Shown here in pieces: positions 34,941 through 43,499 of a DNA stretch of 64,000 nucleotides. The notes under the pieces are model-generated. The model was given only the letters and a program-made list of their open reading frames with translations, searched no databases and had not been told where the DNA came from. The DNA comes from Wenzhouxiangella sediminis (lineage in GTDB: Bacteria > Pseudomonadota > Gammaproteobacteria > Xanthomonadales > Wenzhouxiangellaceae): contig NZ_QUZK01000042.1 of assembly GCF_003410055.1 (NCBI RefSeq), positions 124,001-188,000 on the forward strand. The letters run 5' to 3'. The position numbers were made by a program, and so were the translations under genes. Within the stretch, counting starts at the first letter, position 1. Every line of letters starts with the position of its first letter.

Positions 34941-35975
34941 ATGGACAGCCCCTCGCGGGGCGAGCGCCCGATCGAGATCGCCATACTGGCCCTGGATCGG
35001 GCGACCGCTTCGCCCATCTACGGCATGCAGGAGTTACTGGCCGCTCCGGGTCGTGACTGGCCGGCCGTTGTGGAAGGCAGGAAGGGGTGTTCGATGATCG
35101 ATGTCCGGATCGCATCGATGGATGCCCGGCCGGTCGAACTCGCCCAGGGCGCCGTGGTTCGGCCCGGCCGTGGCCTCGACGCGGGCTATCGCCCCGACGC
35201 CGTTTGCCTGCTCGAGGTCGTGCTCGACCCCGAAGACGCGCCCGAGCGACTTTACGCTCGCGAGATCGACTGGCTTCGCCGCTACCACGCCGCCGGCGGC
35301 GTGATCGCGACGGCCTGCACCGGCGCGCTTGTCCTGGCCGAAACCGGTCTGCTGTCGGGGCTGGCAGCCACGACGCACTGGGGTTACTGCGACTTCCTGG
35401 CGCGCCGCCATCCGGATGTGCAGGTGCAGCCGGACCGAATCCTGCTGGCGACCGGAGCGGGTGAGCGGCTGATCATGGCCGGCGGGGGGACGTCGTGGAT
35501 GGATCTGGGCCTCTACCTGATCGCCCGTTTCTGCGGTGGACAGGAAGCCGTGCGGGCGGCGAAGATTCACCTGATCGACTGGCACCAGGCCGGCCAGCAG
35601 GCCTTCGCTGCCCTGGCCGTGACGCGTCAGAGTCAGGACGCCCTCATTGCCAACGCGCAGGCCTGGATTGCCGAACACTACGAGGAATCCTCGCCGGTGG
35701 CGCGCATGGTCGAATTGACCGGCCTCAACGAACGCACCTTCAAGCGCCGGTTCCGGAAGGCGACCGGTATGGCGCCAATCGACTATGTGCTGACTCTGAG
35801 GCTCGAAGAGGCCAAGCAGATGCTCGAAGCCGGCGAGGAGCCCGTCGAGGCGATCGCCGAGGCGGTGGGCTACCAGGACGCGGCTTTCTTCGGTCGCAAG
35901 TTCGCCGCGCGGGTCGGCCTCACGCCGCTTCAGTATCGCCGCAAGTTCCGGGGGATTCGTCGGCTGGCCGGGTAA
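34941..35975 (+). CDS. GlxA-family transcriptional regulator (DJ-1/PfpI + AraC HTH)
   Basis: 344 residues: N-terminal DJ-1/PfpI-like amidotransferase fold (about 10-180), with the family Cys in VIATACTGALVLAETGLLSG, and a C-terminal AraC-type double HTH (about 235-335; VARMVELTGLNERTFKRRF and AIAEAVGYQDAAFFGRKF). Members often regulate amino-acid-derivative or quaternary-amine catabolism. I chose ATG 34941 with GAGGAG 8 nt upstream over GTG 34932. It stands just upstream of, and codirectional with, the ectoine/diaminobutyrate catabolic genes, where EnuR is the usual regulator, so a role in their control is inferred. Confidence 0.85.
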   Translation: MDSPSRGERPIEIAILALDRATASPIYGMQELLAAPGRDWPAVVEGRKGCSMIDVRIASMDARPVELAQGAVVRPGRGLDAGYRPDAVCLLEVVLDPEDAPERLYAREIDWLRRYHAAGGVIATACTGALVLAETGLLSGLAATTHWGYCDFLARRHPDVQVQPDRILLATGAGERLIMAGGGTSWMDLGLYLIARFCGGQEAVRAAKIHLIDWHQAGQQAFAALAVTRQSQDALIANAQAWIAEHYEESSPVARMVELTGLNERTFKRRFRKATGMAPIDYVLTLRLEEAKQMLEAGEEPVEAIAEAVGYQDAAFFGRKFAARVGLTPLQYRRKFRGIRRLAG

Positions 35976-36175
35976 GCGCCCCGGCCGGATCATTGACCGG
36001 AAGAATCGGCTAAATGCTTGCCGCGCAACTGTTTTGGGCCTAAACGAAAGTGCTTGCACGGGGGATGATCGCGGGTCTAGCCTAGGCAGAGATGGCGGGC
36101 TCGGCGGCTGATGGAGCCTTTTGTTTTTCCCTCGACCCGGTGCCTGCCGGGTTGATTCTTTCGGGAGTCGCGGCC

Positions 36176-37354
36176 GTGGCGAACCACCTGGCTGACAACT
36201 GGCGCACGATGGTCGACGAGGCTGTGGCGTTTCGTCGTGACCTGCATCGCGCGCCGGAGCTGACCTGGGAGGAGCACGAGACGGCCGCGGTCATTCGCCG
36301 CTGCCTGGATGCCTTCGGCATTGCCTGGCGTGCCTGCGCCGGCACCGGAACGGTGGCGAAGCTGGCCGAGGCCGCGGCCGGGCGCTCGATTGCCCTGCGC
36401 GCCGATATCGATGCCCTGCCCATTGTCGAGGCAAGCGGCGTGGACTGGGCTTCTAGGCGGGATGGCTGCATGCACGCCTGCGGGCACGACGGGCACGCCG
36501 CCACGCTGCTGGCGGCCGCGGGCTGGCTCAAGGCGCACGAAGCCGAGCTGCCGGGGCCGGTGACCCTGCTGTTCCAGCCGGCCGAGGAGGGTGGTCACGG
36601 CGCGAAGGCGATGATCGACGGCGGCGCCCTCGAGGGTGTGGAAGCGATTTTCGGGTGGCATAACTGGCCGGCGATTCCTTTCGGCAAGGCCGTCTGCCCG
36701 GACGGCGCCGTGATGGCGGGCAATGGCACCTTCGAGATCAACGTGCGCGGGCAGGGCGGGCACGCCAGCCAGCCCGAGCTCTGCCGCGATCCGGTGCTGG
36801 CCGCTTCGGCCATCGTCACCGCGCTACAGCAAGTCGTGAGTCGGCGAATTTCGCCGCAGGCGCCGACGGTGCTGAGCGTGACCCGCATTCAGGCCGACGG
36901 CGGTGCGCCGACGGTGATACCCGACGGCGCTGTCATCGGCGGGAGCTTTCGCCTCGGCGATCCCGACACACGCCGGCAGATGGAAGAGCTCCTCGAAGAG
37001 ATCGCCCGGAACACGGCGGCAGCCCACGGCGTCGAAGCCGATGTGAGCATCCAGCCGCGCTACGACGCCACGGTCAATCACGCCGAGCAGGCTGCGCAAT
37101 TCCGCGAAGCGCTCGTCGCCGAGCTGGGGGAAGGCGGGCTGGATGTCGGACTGAAGACGCCCATCATGGCCTCGGAGGACTTCAGCTACTACCTCAACGA
37201 GATTCCCGGCGCCTTCGCCCTGGTCGGCGCCGATGACGGTCCGGGGCATCAACACCCCTGCCACAGCCCGAAATACGACTTCAACGACCGGCTGATCGAA
37301 GTGGTCGGCCGAACCTACGCCCGAATCGCTGGTTGTCCAGTGAAGGAGCAATAG
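36176..37354 (+). CDS. doeB2: M20-family amidohydrolase, probable N-acetyl-diaminobutyrate deacetylase
   Basis: Metal-dependent M20 peptidase-family amidohydrolase (392 aa), similar to hippurate hydrolases and to the DoeB2-type deacetylase that removes acetate from N-acetyl-L-2,4-diaminobutyrate in ectoine degradation. Visible: RRDLHRAPELTWEEHETA (about 18-35), HACGHDGHAATLL, QPAEEGGHGAKAMI, the dimerisation-domain RGQGGHASQP, and GHQHPCHSPKYDFND near the end. I chose GTG 36176 because GGGAG precedes it by 9 nt; an ATG at 36092 would add an unconserved leader. The substrate assignment rests on the neighbours DAB aminotransferase, ectoine hydrolase and aldehyde dehydrogenase. Confidence 0.75.
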   Translation: MANHLADNWRTMVDEAVAFRRDLHRAPELTWEEHETAAVIRRCLDAFGIAWRACAGTGTVAKLAEAAAGRSIALRADIDALPIVEASGVDWASRRDGCMHACGHDGHAATLLAAAGWLKAHEAELPGPVTLLFQPAEEGGHGAKAMIDGGALEGVEAIFGWHNWPAIPFGKAVCPDGAVMAGNGTFEINVRGQGGHASQPELCRDPVLAASAIVTALQQVVSRRISPQAPTVLSVTRIQADGGAPTVIPDGAVIGGSFRLGDPDTRRQMEELLEEIARNTAAAHGVEADVSIQPRYDATVNHAEQAAQFREALVAELGEGGLDVGLKTPIMASEDFSYYLNEIPGAFALVGADDGPGHQHPCHSPKYDFNDRLIEVVGRTYARIAGCPVKEQ

Positions 37355-37405
37355 CAAGAGCGCCCGGCCGAAGTCGCGCCGGGTCAGAGCCCAAGGAGGT
37401 GCAAC

Positions 37406-38668
37406 ATGCAGGTATTCGAACAGTGGGAATCGGACATCCGTGGCTACTGCCGGCTGTATCCGACCGTGTTCAAGTCGGCGTCCAACGCCCGACAGACAGA
37501 CGAGAACGGCAAGTCGTACATCGACTTCTTTGCCGGCGCCGGGGTGCTGAATTTCGGCCACAACAATGCCCGCATGAAGCGCGCCATGATCGATTTTCTC
37601 GAGCGCGACGGCGTGGCCCACAGCCTGGACATGTACACCGACGTCAAGCGTGATTTCATCGAGAAGTTCGTCGACACCATCGTCAAGCCCCGAGGCTGGA
37701 ACCACAAGCTGCAGTTCATGGGCCCGACCGGCACCAATGCGGTCGAGACGGCGCTGAAGCTGGCGCGCAAGGTGACCGGTCGCCGAAGCGTCGTGGCCTA
37801 CGAGCACGGCTTTCACGGCATGACGCTGGGCTCGCTGGCCTGCACCGCCAATGCCTATTTCCGCAATGCCGCCGGCGTGCCGCTGGAGCATGTCTACCGC
37901 CAGCCCTTCGGCAGCGACGAGGTGCCGTTGGAAGACTGCCTGGCCTGGGTCGACCAGCTCCGCGCCCTGTACGAGGATTCCTCCAGCGGTCTCGAGCCGC
38001 CGGCGGCGTTCCTGATCGAGCCGATTCAGGCCGAGGGCGGCGTGCACGTGGCAAGACCCGAGTGGTTGAAGGCCGTCCAGGACCTGGCCAGGGACCTCGG
38101 CGCCCTGGTCATCTACGACGACATCCAGGCCGGTTGTGGTCGCACCGGCCACTATTTCAGCTTCGACGGGATGGGCCTCGATCCAGACATCATCACCCTG
38201 GCGAAGGGCATCGGCGGCTTCGGAACACCCATGGCGATGAACCTGGTCAAGCCCGAGTACGACAGGCACTGGTCGCCGGGCGAGCACACCGGCACCTTCC
38301 GCGGCCAGGGCTTAAGCTTCGTCGCCGGCACCGTGGCGCTGGAATACTTCGACGACGACGAGTTGATGAACGCGGTCCGCGCCCATGCTGAAACCATGCG
38401 CCGGCGCCTGGAATCCATCGCCGAGGGTCACGACGGTTTCTCGGTGCGCGGGCGCGGCATGATGCAGGCGCTCGACGTCGGCGACGGCGAGCTGGCCAAG
38501 CAGATTGCCTCGACCGCCTTCGAGAACGGCTTGTTGATCGGCGCCTGCGGCACCGGTGGGCGGGTCCTCAAGCTGATTCCGCCGCTGACCATTCCCGAGT
38601 CCGATCTCGCCGAAGGTCTGGACATCCTCGATCAGGCGGTGGCCACGGCGCGGAGGGCGGCGGCATGA
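37406..38668 (+). CDS. doeD: diaminobutyrate aminotransferase, catabolic (DoeD/EctB-like)
   Basis: PLP-dependent class III aminotransferase, 420 residues. It shows MGPTGTNAVETALKLARKVTGR, EHGFHGMTLGSLA, IYDDIQAGCGRTG and the PLP-lysine region ITLALAKGIGGFG-like ITLAKGIGGFG (Lys about 268). The N-terminal FEQWESDIRGYCRLYPTVF is characteristic of EctB/DoeD diaminobutyrate-2-oxoglutarate transaminases. Because ectA and ectC are absent and degradation genes flank it, I read it as the catabolic form that makes aspartate semialdehyde. ATG 37406 has AAGGAGG upstream. Its stop overlaps the next gene's ATG by 4 bp. Confidence 0.82.
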   Translation: MQVFEQWESDIRGYCRLYPTVFKSASNARQTDENGKSYIDFFAGAGVLNFGHNNARMKRAMIDFLERDGVAHSLDMYTDVKRDFIEKFVDTIVKPRGWNHKLQFMGPTGTNAVETALKLARKVTGRRSVVAYEHGFHGMTLGSLACTANAYFRNAAGVPLEHVYRQPFGSDEVPLEDCLAWVDQLRALYEDSSSGLEPPAAFLIEPIQAEGGVHVARPEWLKAVQDLARDLGALVIYDDIQAGCGRTGHYFSFDGMGLDPDIITLAKGIGGFGTPMAMNLVKPEYDRHWSPGEHTGTFRGQGLSFVAGTVALEYFDDDELMNAVRAHAETMRRRLESIAEGHDGFSVRGRGMMQALDVGDGELAKQIASTAFENGLLIGACGTGGRVLKLIPPLTIPESDLAEGLDILDQAVATARRAAA

Positions 38669-39942
38669 GACAGCGCGACGACATGACCTTTCCCTTCGAG
38701 GAGTACGAGCGCCGGCTCGGGGAGCTGCGCCAGCGCATGGCCGAGCGTCTGCTCGACGCGGTGGTGATCACCGACCCCGAAAACCTGATGTACCTGACCG
38801 ATTATCAGACCACCGGGTACAGTTTCTTTCAGGCCCTGGTGGTGCCGCTGGAGAACGAGCCGTTCATGATCACGCGCATGCTGGAGGAATCCAACATCCA
38901 TGCGCGCACCTGGGTCGAGAAGACGCGACCGTACCCGGACACCGGCGATGCCATCCAGATGCTGGTCGAATCCCTGCGCGAATTCGGCCTGACGGGCAAG
39001 AACATTGGCTACGAGCGCAACAGCTACTTCTTCCCGGCTTATCACCAGGACAGTATTCACACGACCTTCGTCGACGGCAAGCTGCTCGACTGCTTCGGCA
39101 TCGTCGAGGAAGGCCGGGTATGCAAGTCGAAGTTCGAGCTCGAGATCATGCGCAAGGCCGCGGTCGCCACCGAGGCCGGCATGAAGGCCGGCTTCGAGGC
39201 CGTTCGCGCCGGCGTGACCGAGAACGAGATCGGGGCGGCGATCTCCGACGGCATGTTCCGCGCCGGCGGCGAACCGCCGGCGGTCATGCCCTACGTCACC
39301 TCCGGCCCGCGCAGCATGATCGGCCACGCCACCTGGGAGGGCCGCACGGTGCAGCCGGGCGAGCACGTCTTTCTCGAGGTCGGCGGCTGCTATCGCCGCT
39401 ACCACACCGCGATGATGCGCACGGTGGTCCTGGGCGAGTTGTCGCATTCGATGGCCCACGCCCAGGAGCGCATGAAGCAGGCCCTGCACGAGATCAAGCA
39501 GGCAATCCGCCCGGGCATGACGGTGTCGGACGCCGACAACCTGGTGCGCAACATCATTACCGCCAACGAGGTCGGCGCGCGATTGATCACCCGCTCGGGC
39601 TATTCGATCGGAATCGCCTTCCCGCCGAGCTGGGACGAGGGCTACATCATCAGCCTCAAGCAGGGTGATTCGCGCGTGCTCAGGGAAGGCATGACCTTCC
39701 ACATCATTCCCTGGATGTGGGGCGTTGACGGCGACAAGACGGTCGGGATCTCCGACACGATCCACGTCACCGCCGACGGCTGCAAGTCGTTCTTCACGAT
39801 GGACGAGGATTTCGTGGTCAAGCCCGACCAGGCGCCGCAGGAGCTGCCGCGCCCGAAGTCCGGGCAGGTGCCGAAACCGGTGAGCGAAAGCGTCGCGGGA
39901 AAGGAGTCGGTCAAGCACATCGGGGAGGCGCGCGGACAATGA
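38665..39942 (+). CDS. doeA: ectoine hydrolase DoeA (M24 family)
   Basis: Opens the ectoine ring to N-acetyl-diaminobutyrate. The 425 residues have a creatinase/aminopeptidase-type N-terminal domain (MYLTDYQTTGYSFFQALVVP) and an M24 pita-bread domain (about 150-380). The latter includes PYVTSGPRSMIGHATWEGR, HVFLEVGGCYRRYHTAMMRT and GIAFPPSWDEGYII. Classical M24 metal ligands are partly replaced, as in other metal-independent members (EutD/DoeA). The ATGA start overlaps the aminotransferase stop, and its own stop overlaps the dehydrogenase start. The strict operon context makes the DoeA assignment firm. Confidence 0.85.
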   Translation: MRQRDDMTFPFEEYERRLGELRQRMAERLLDAVVITDPENLMYLTDYQTTGYSFFQALVVPLENEPFMITRMLEESNIHARTWVEKTRPYPDTGDAIQMLVESLREFGLTGKNIGYERNSYFFPAYHQDSIHTTFVDGKLLDCFGIVEEGRVCKSKFELEIMRKAAVATEAGMKAGFEAVRAGVTENEIGAAISDGMFRAGGEPPAVMPYVTSGPRSMIGHATWEGRTVQPGEHVFLEVGGCYRRYHTAMMRTVVLGELSHSMAHAQERMKQALHEIKQAIRPGMTVSDADNLVRNIITANEVGARLITRSGYSIGIAFPPSWDEGYIISLKQGDSRVLREGMTFHIIPWMWGVDGDKTVGISDTIHVTADGCKSFFTMDEDFVVKPDQAPQELPRPKSGQVPKPVSESVAGKESVKHIGEARGQ

Positions 39943-41303
39943 GCAAGCTCCAATCGATCAATCCGGCGACCGGACGAGTACAGTACGAGGTCGAGGCGCT
40001 GACCGATGAGGCCCTTGAGCAGCGCTTGGCGGCGGCTCAGAGTGCATTCTCCGGCTGGAGCCGCACGACTTTTGCCGATCGTGCGAAGGTCCTCGAAGCC
40101 GTTGCCGCCGGAATGCGCGACGACCGCGAGCGCCTGGCGCGACTGATGTGCGACGAGATGGGCAAGCCCATCCGCGAGGCCCGCGGCGAGGTCGACAAGG
40201 CGGCCTGGTGCGCCGAGCACTATGCCGAGCATGCCGAGGGGTATCTCGCCACCGAAAGGCTGGCCTCGGATGCCAGCGACAGCTACGTGCAGTACCTGCC
40301 ACTGGGCGTGATCCTGGGCATCCTGCCCTGGAATGCGCCGTTCTGGCTGGCCTTCCGGTTTGCCGCGCCGACCCTGATGGGCGGCAACGCCTGCCTGATG
40401 AAACACGACCCCAACGTGCCGGCCTGCGCGCAAGCGATCGGCGAGTTGTTTGATCATGCCGGCGCGCCGGCGGGACTGTTCACCAACCTGCCCCTGGAAA
40501 CCGAGCGTGTCGCGGGCGTGATCCGCGACCGGCGGGTTCAGGCCGTATCCTTCACCGGTTCGGAAAAGGCTGGGGGCATCGTCGCCTCCACCGCGGCGGC
40601 CGAGATCAAGCATTCCGTGCTCGAGCTGGGCGGTTCGGATCCCGCCGTCGTGCTCGCCGACGCCGACCTGGAGAAGGCGGCCGACACGATCTGTCTGTCG
40701 CGCATCATCAACGCCGGGCAGAGTTGCATCGCGGCCAAGCGCATCATCGTCGAAGCGTCGGTGCACGACCGCTTCGTCGAACTGCTGCACGAGCGCCTGG
40801 CGCGCCTGAAGCTGGGCGACCCCGGGGGCGAGGACACGGACATCGGCCCGATCGCGCGCGCCGATCTGCGCGAGAATCTGCACCGCCAGGTGCGCGAAAC
40901 CGTGCAGGCCGGAGCGCTTTGCCCGCTCGGCGGTGAGTTGCCCGTGGGCGAGGGTTTCTTCTACCCGGTGACCCTGCTGACCCACGTCACCCGCGAGATG
41001 ACCGCCGCGAAGGAGGAAACCTTCGGACCGGTCGCCGTGGTGATGAAAGTCAGCGGCGAGGACGAGGCCGTCGAACTGGCCAACGACACCGAGTATGGAC
41101 TGGCGGCGGCGATCTGGACGAGCACCGAACGTGGCGCGGCCCTGGCGAACCGACTCGAAACCGGCCAGGTGGCGGTCAACGGCATCGTCAAGACCGACCC
41201 CAGGCTACCTTCGGGCGGCGTCAAGCGCTCGGGCATCGGCCGCGAGCTCGGCCCGCACGGCATCCGCGAATTCGTCAACGCCCAGCAGGTGTGGGTGGCG
41301 TAG
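39939..41303 (+). CDS. doeC: aldehyde dehydrogenase, probable aspartate-semialdehyde dehydrogenase DoeC
   Basis: NAD(P)-dependent aldehyde dehydrogenase (454 aa) of the succinate-semialdehyde-like branch. It shows LPWNAPFWLAFRFAAPTLMGGNACLMKH, VSFTGSEKAGGIVASTAA, catalytic Glu in LELGGSDPAVVLADADL and catalytic Cys in INAGQSCIAAKRI. As last gene of the doe operon it would oxidise aspartate semialdehyde to aspartate, feeding ectoine carbon into central metabolism. The ATG overlaps the doeA stop by 4 bp. Succinate-semialdehyde activity is the main alternative. Confidence 0.83.
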   Translation: MSKLQSINPATGRVQYEVEALTDEALEQRLAAAQSAFSGWSRTTFADRAKVLEAVAAGMRDDRERLARLMCDEMGKPIREARGEVDKAAWCAEHYAEHAEGYLATERLASDASDSYVQYLPLGVILGILPWNAPFWLAFRFAAPTLMGGNACLMKHDPNVPACAQAIGELFDHAGAPAGLFTNLPLETERVAGVIRDRRVQAVSFTGSEKAGGIVASTAAAEIKHSVLELGGSDPAVVLADADLEKAADTICLSRIINAGQSCIAAKRIIVEASVHDRFVELLHERLARLKLGDPGGEDTDIGPIARADLRENLHRQVRETVQAGALCPLGGELPVGEGFFYPVTLLTHVTREMTAAKEETFGPVAVVMKVSGEDEAVELANDTEYGLAAAIWTSTERGAALANRLETGQVAVNGIVKTDPRLPSGGVKRSGIGRELGPHGIREFVNAQQVWVA

Positions 41304-41359
41304 TCAGAGAGGCTCCGCGTGAGACCAATCAGCACTCCAGGCCATCGAAGTCGTCGCGA

Positions 41360-41896
41360 TCAGGGACGCGCCGCCCGCTCGAGGAGTCGCCGTTTCATCT
41401 TGTCGTTGAAGGGTTCTTCGCCGAACCAGATCTGGAAGTACTGGTGGCCGTGTCCGCGGTCGGGGCATTCGCGAAGCAGTTCGCCGTTGCGGTAGAGCGC
41501 CAGGCGTTCGTCGGGCTGGTAGGTGACGTCGAAGCGTTCGCCCTCGGCCGCGTCAACATAGGCATTCGCCAGGCAGGCCAGTTCCTCGGGCAGTGCCGCG
41601 CGGGACTGGAGGTCCAGGTTGTCGACCAGCAGATCGTTGGCGCTGTCGATGAGGTCCGAGCCCGCGATGTCGCGGTCGAGTTCCAGGGAAAACATCTTGG
41701 GAACACGTTCCAGGACGCGATCCCGATCGCTGCAGTCGGCGAGGTGAAGGCTGGCGGTGCCGACGCTGAACAGCCCGATGACCTTCAGCTCCACCTCGGA
41801 ACATCGCTGCAGTTCGGTCTTCCCGGTAGAGGCTTCGCCGGCGGTCGAAAGAACCGCCGAAACCACCAGGATGGTTGCGGGAAGAAGGCGATTCAC
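41360..41896 (-). CDS. chalcone isomerase-like secreted protein
   Basis: 178 residues with an N-terminal signal peptide (MNRLLPATILVVSAVLSTAGEAS). The body resembles bacterial chalcone isomerase-like (CHI-like) proteins, with KVIGLFSVGTASLHLADC, ELDRDIAGSDLIDSANDLL, LALYRNGELLRE and a C-terminal FQIWFGEEPFNDKMKRRLL. Bacterial members are periplasmic, lack flavonoid substrates and may bind fatty acids. It recurs next to CFA-synthase/DUF1365 clusters. ATG 41896 overlaps the stop of the upstream lipoprotein gene (4 bp). The pair is divergent from the lipid-modification operon. Confidence 0.75.
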   Translation of the reverse strand: MNRLLPATILVVSAVLSTAGEASTGKTELQRCSEVELKVIGLFSVGTASLHLADCSDRDRVLERVPKMFSLELDRDIAGSDLIDSANDLLVDNLDLQSRAALPEELACLANAYVDAAEGERFDVTYQPDERLALYRNGELLRECPDRGHGHQYFQIWFGEEPFNDKMKRRLLERAARP

Positions 41897-42498
41897 TGCA
41901 TTGCTCCCTGGGCGCGACGGACGAAAAAGCCGACCACGGGCAGGTGGGCATAGAGGGCGCTGCCGCTATCCCAGAAGTCCTGGTGGAGAATGATCTGGCC
42001 ATCGGCGTTGAAGCGCAGGTGGGTCATGCCGATGGAGTGAGACTCTACGCGCTTTCCCGCAGCTCGGCTCAGGAAAGTCATTTCCCAGCGGACGTAGACG
42101 TCGGCACCGTCCCGGATGACGCGGTGGACCACGACACTGTTCTCTTCCAGTTTCGACCCGGTACGGGCCATGTAGTCGACCAGGTCTGACCGCTTGCGGA
42201 TGATGTGCACGGTGTCGTTGAAATAGATTTCTTCGGCGTAGAGTTCACCAATCCGTTCCGCCAGGTCCTGGCGAGTCAGGTCCGCATAGGTCTGGCGGAA
42301 GGTATCGACTCCCTGCTCGACACCCGCGCTGTCGCCAGGCATGTTCTCCAATGCCTGGTGATAGGCGTCGACTGTCCGTTCGTCCATCATCGGTCCGCTC
42401 CCGGCGCAGGCCGCAGTCGCCCCGAGGACGAGGCCGGCGGCAAGACACCTGATCGTTTTCCTGTGCTTTTCCATGGCCCGGATCATGCGCGCTCGCAT
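41893..42498 (-). CDS. SnoaL/NTF2-like lipoprotein
   Basis: 201 residues. An N-terminal hydrophobic segment with a lipobox-like CLAAGLVLGATAACAGS suggests an acylated Cys near residue 31. The mature part has an NTF2/SnoaL-like cone fold: DLAERIGELYAEEIYFNDT, RWEMTFLSR, SIGMTHLRFNADGQIILHQDFWDSGS. SnoaL-like members bind or isomerise small hydrophobic molecules; here a lipid is plausible. Several ATGs (42498, 42486, 42474) compete; none has a good ribosome site, and 42474 would give the most compact signal. It is the first gene of a two-gene unit divergent from the desaturase operon. Confidence 0.75.
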   Translation of the reverse strand: MRARMIRAMEKHRKTIRCLAAGLVLGATAACAGSGPMMDERTVDAYHQALENMPGDSAGVEQGVDTFRQTYADLTRQDLAERIGELYAEEIYFNDTVHIIRKRSDLVDYMARTGSKLEENSVVVHRVIRDGADVYVRWEMTFLSRAAGKRVESHSIGMTHLRFNADGQIILHQDFWDSGSALYAHLPVVGFFVRRAQGAMQ

Positions 42499-42587
42499 GT
42501 TCAGCCGGAGTGAAGGAACGACTTCACGCCGACTTGATGGGCCGGGGCGTCTAATCTGCGGCCAAGCGGATTGGATAAATATAGGAA

Positions 42588-43499
42588 ATGCAGCAATTTT
42601 TCGCCTGGTTTGATTCCCGGCAGCGCTTTCGGGACGATGCCGACGATCCCCGTCGGGTCGATTGGCTGCGCATCATTCCCTTCATCGGGCTGCATCTGGC
42701 CTGCCTGGGCGTGCTGTTCGTGGGCGTCTCCACCACGGCCGTCGTGGTTTTCGCGGCGAGCTATTTCCTGCGGATGTTCGCCATCACGGCCTTCTATCAC
42801 CGCTATTTCTCGCATCGGACTTTCCGCACCAGTCGGCCGGTCCAGTTCCTTTTCGCCCTGGTCGGCGCCTCGGCCACGCAGCGCGGTCCGCTTTGGTGGG
42901 CGGCCCATCACCGGCACCATCATCGACACGCCGATACCGATCAGGATGTCCACGCTCCACGGCACGGGTTCTGGTGGAGCCATATGGGCTGGTTTCTCTG
43001 CCGCGAGAACTTCGAAACGCGGGCCGACCAGATTCCCGACCTGATCGTGTACCCGGAACTCCGCTGGCTGGATCGCTATGACCTGCTCGTGCCGGTGATC
43101 TATGCGGCGGCGCTCTTCGGTCTCGGCACCTTCCTGAACTGGCTGGCCCCCGGGCTGGAGACCAGCGGCATGCAGTTGCTCGTCTGGGGCTACTTCCTCT
43201 CCACTGTCGTGCTGATTCACGTCACGCTGACCATCAATTCGCTCGCCCATGTCTGGGGCAGTCGGCGTTACGCGACACGGGACGACAGTCGCAACAACTT
43301 CTTCCTTGCGCTCCTGACGCTCGGTGAAGGCTGGCACAACAACCATCACCACTTCCCCGGCTCGGCCCGGCAGGGCTTCTACTGGTGGGAGGTCGACATC
43401 AGCTACTATCTGCTCAGGATGATGAGTTGGTTCGGGCTGGTCAGCGGCCTCAAGCCGGTGCCCGAGAGAATCCGCGAGGCGCGGCGAGTCAAGCCATGA
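42588..43499 (+). CDS. membrane fatty-acid desaturase (acyl-CoA/lipid delta-9 type)
   Basis: Di-iron integral-membrane desaturase, 303 aa, with the three histidine boxes HRYFSH (about 67), HRHHHRH (about 107) and HNNHHHFP (about 247), and four membrane segments. It is expected to introduce a double bond into acyl chains using oxygen. First gene of a tightly overlapping seven-gene operon with FAD oxidoreductase, DUF1365, two CFA-type methyltransferases and DUF2878. The AGGA before ATG 42588 is unusually close (1-2 nt), so efficient initiation is doubtful, but no better in-frame start precedes the first histidine box. Confidence 0.88.
   Translation: MQQFFAWFDSRQRFRDDADDPRRVDWLRIIPFIGLHLACLGVLFVGVSTTAVVVFAASYFLRMFAITAFYHRYFSHRTFRTSRPVQFLFALVGASATQRGPLWWAAHHRHHHRHADTDQDVHAPRHGFWWSHMGWFLCRENFETRADQIPDLIVYPELRWLDRYDLLVPVIYAAALFGLGTFLNWLAPGLETSGMQLLVWGYFLSTVVLIHVTLTINSLAHVWGSRRYATRDDSRNNFFLALLTLGEGWHNNHHHFPGSARQGFYWWEVDISYYLLRMMSWFGLVSGLKPVPERIREARRVKP

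Noticed and set aside
37406-38668. Ectoine biosynthesis (ectB)
   Set aside because: ectA and ectC are absent and the operon contains ectoine hydrolase and deacetylase genes, so the aminotransferase is read as catabolic.
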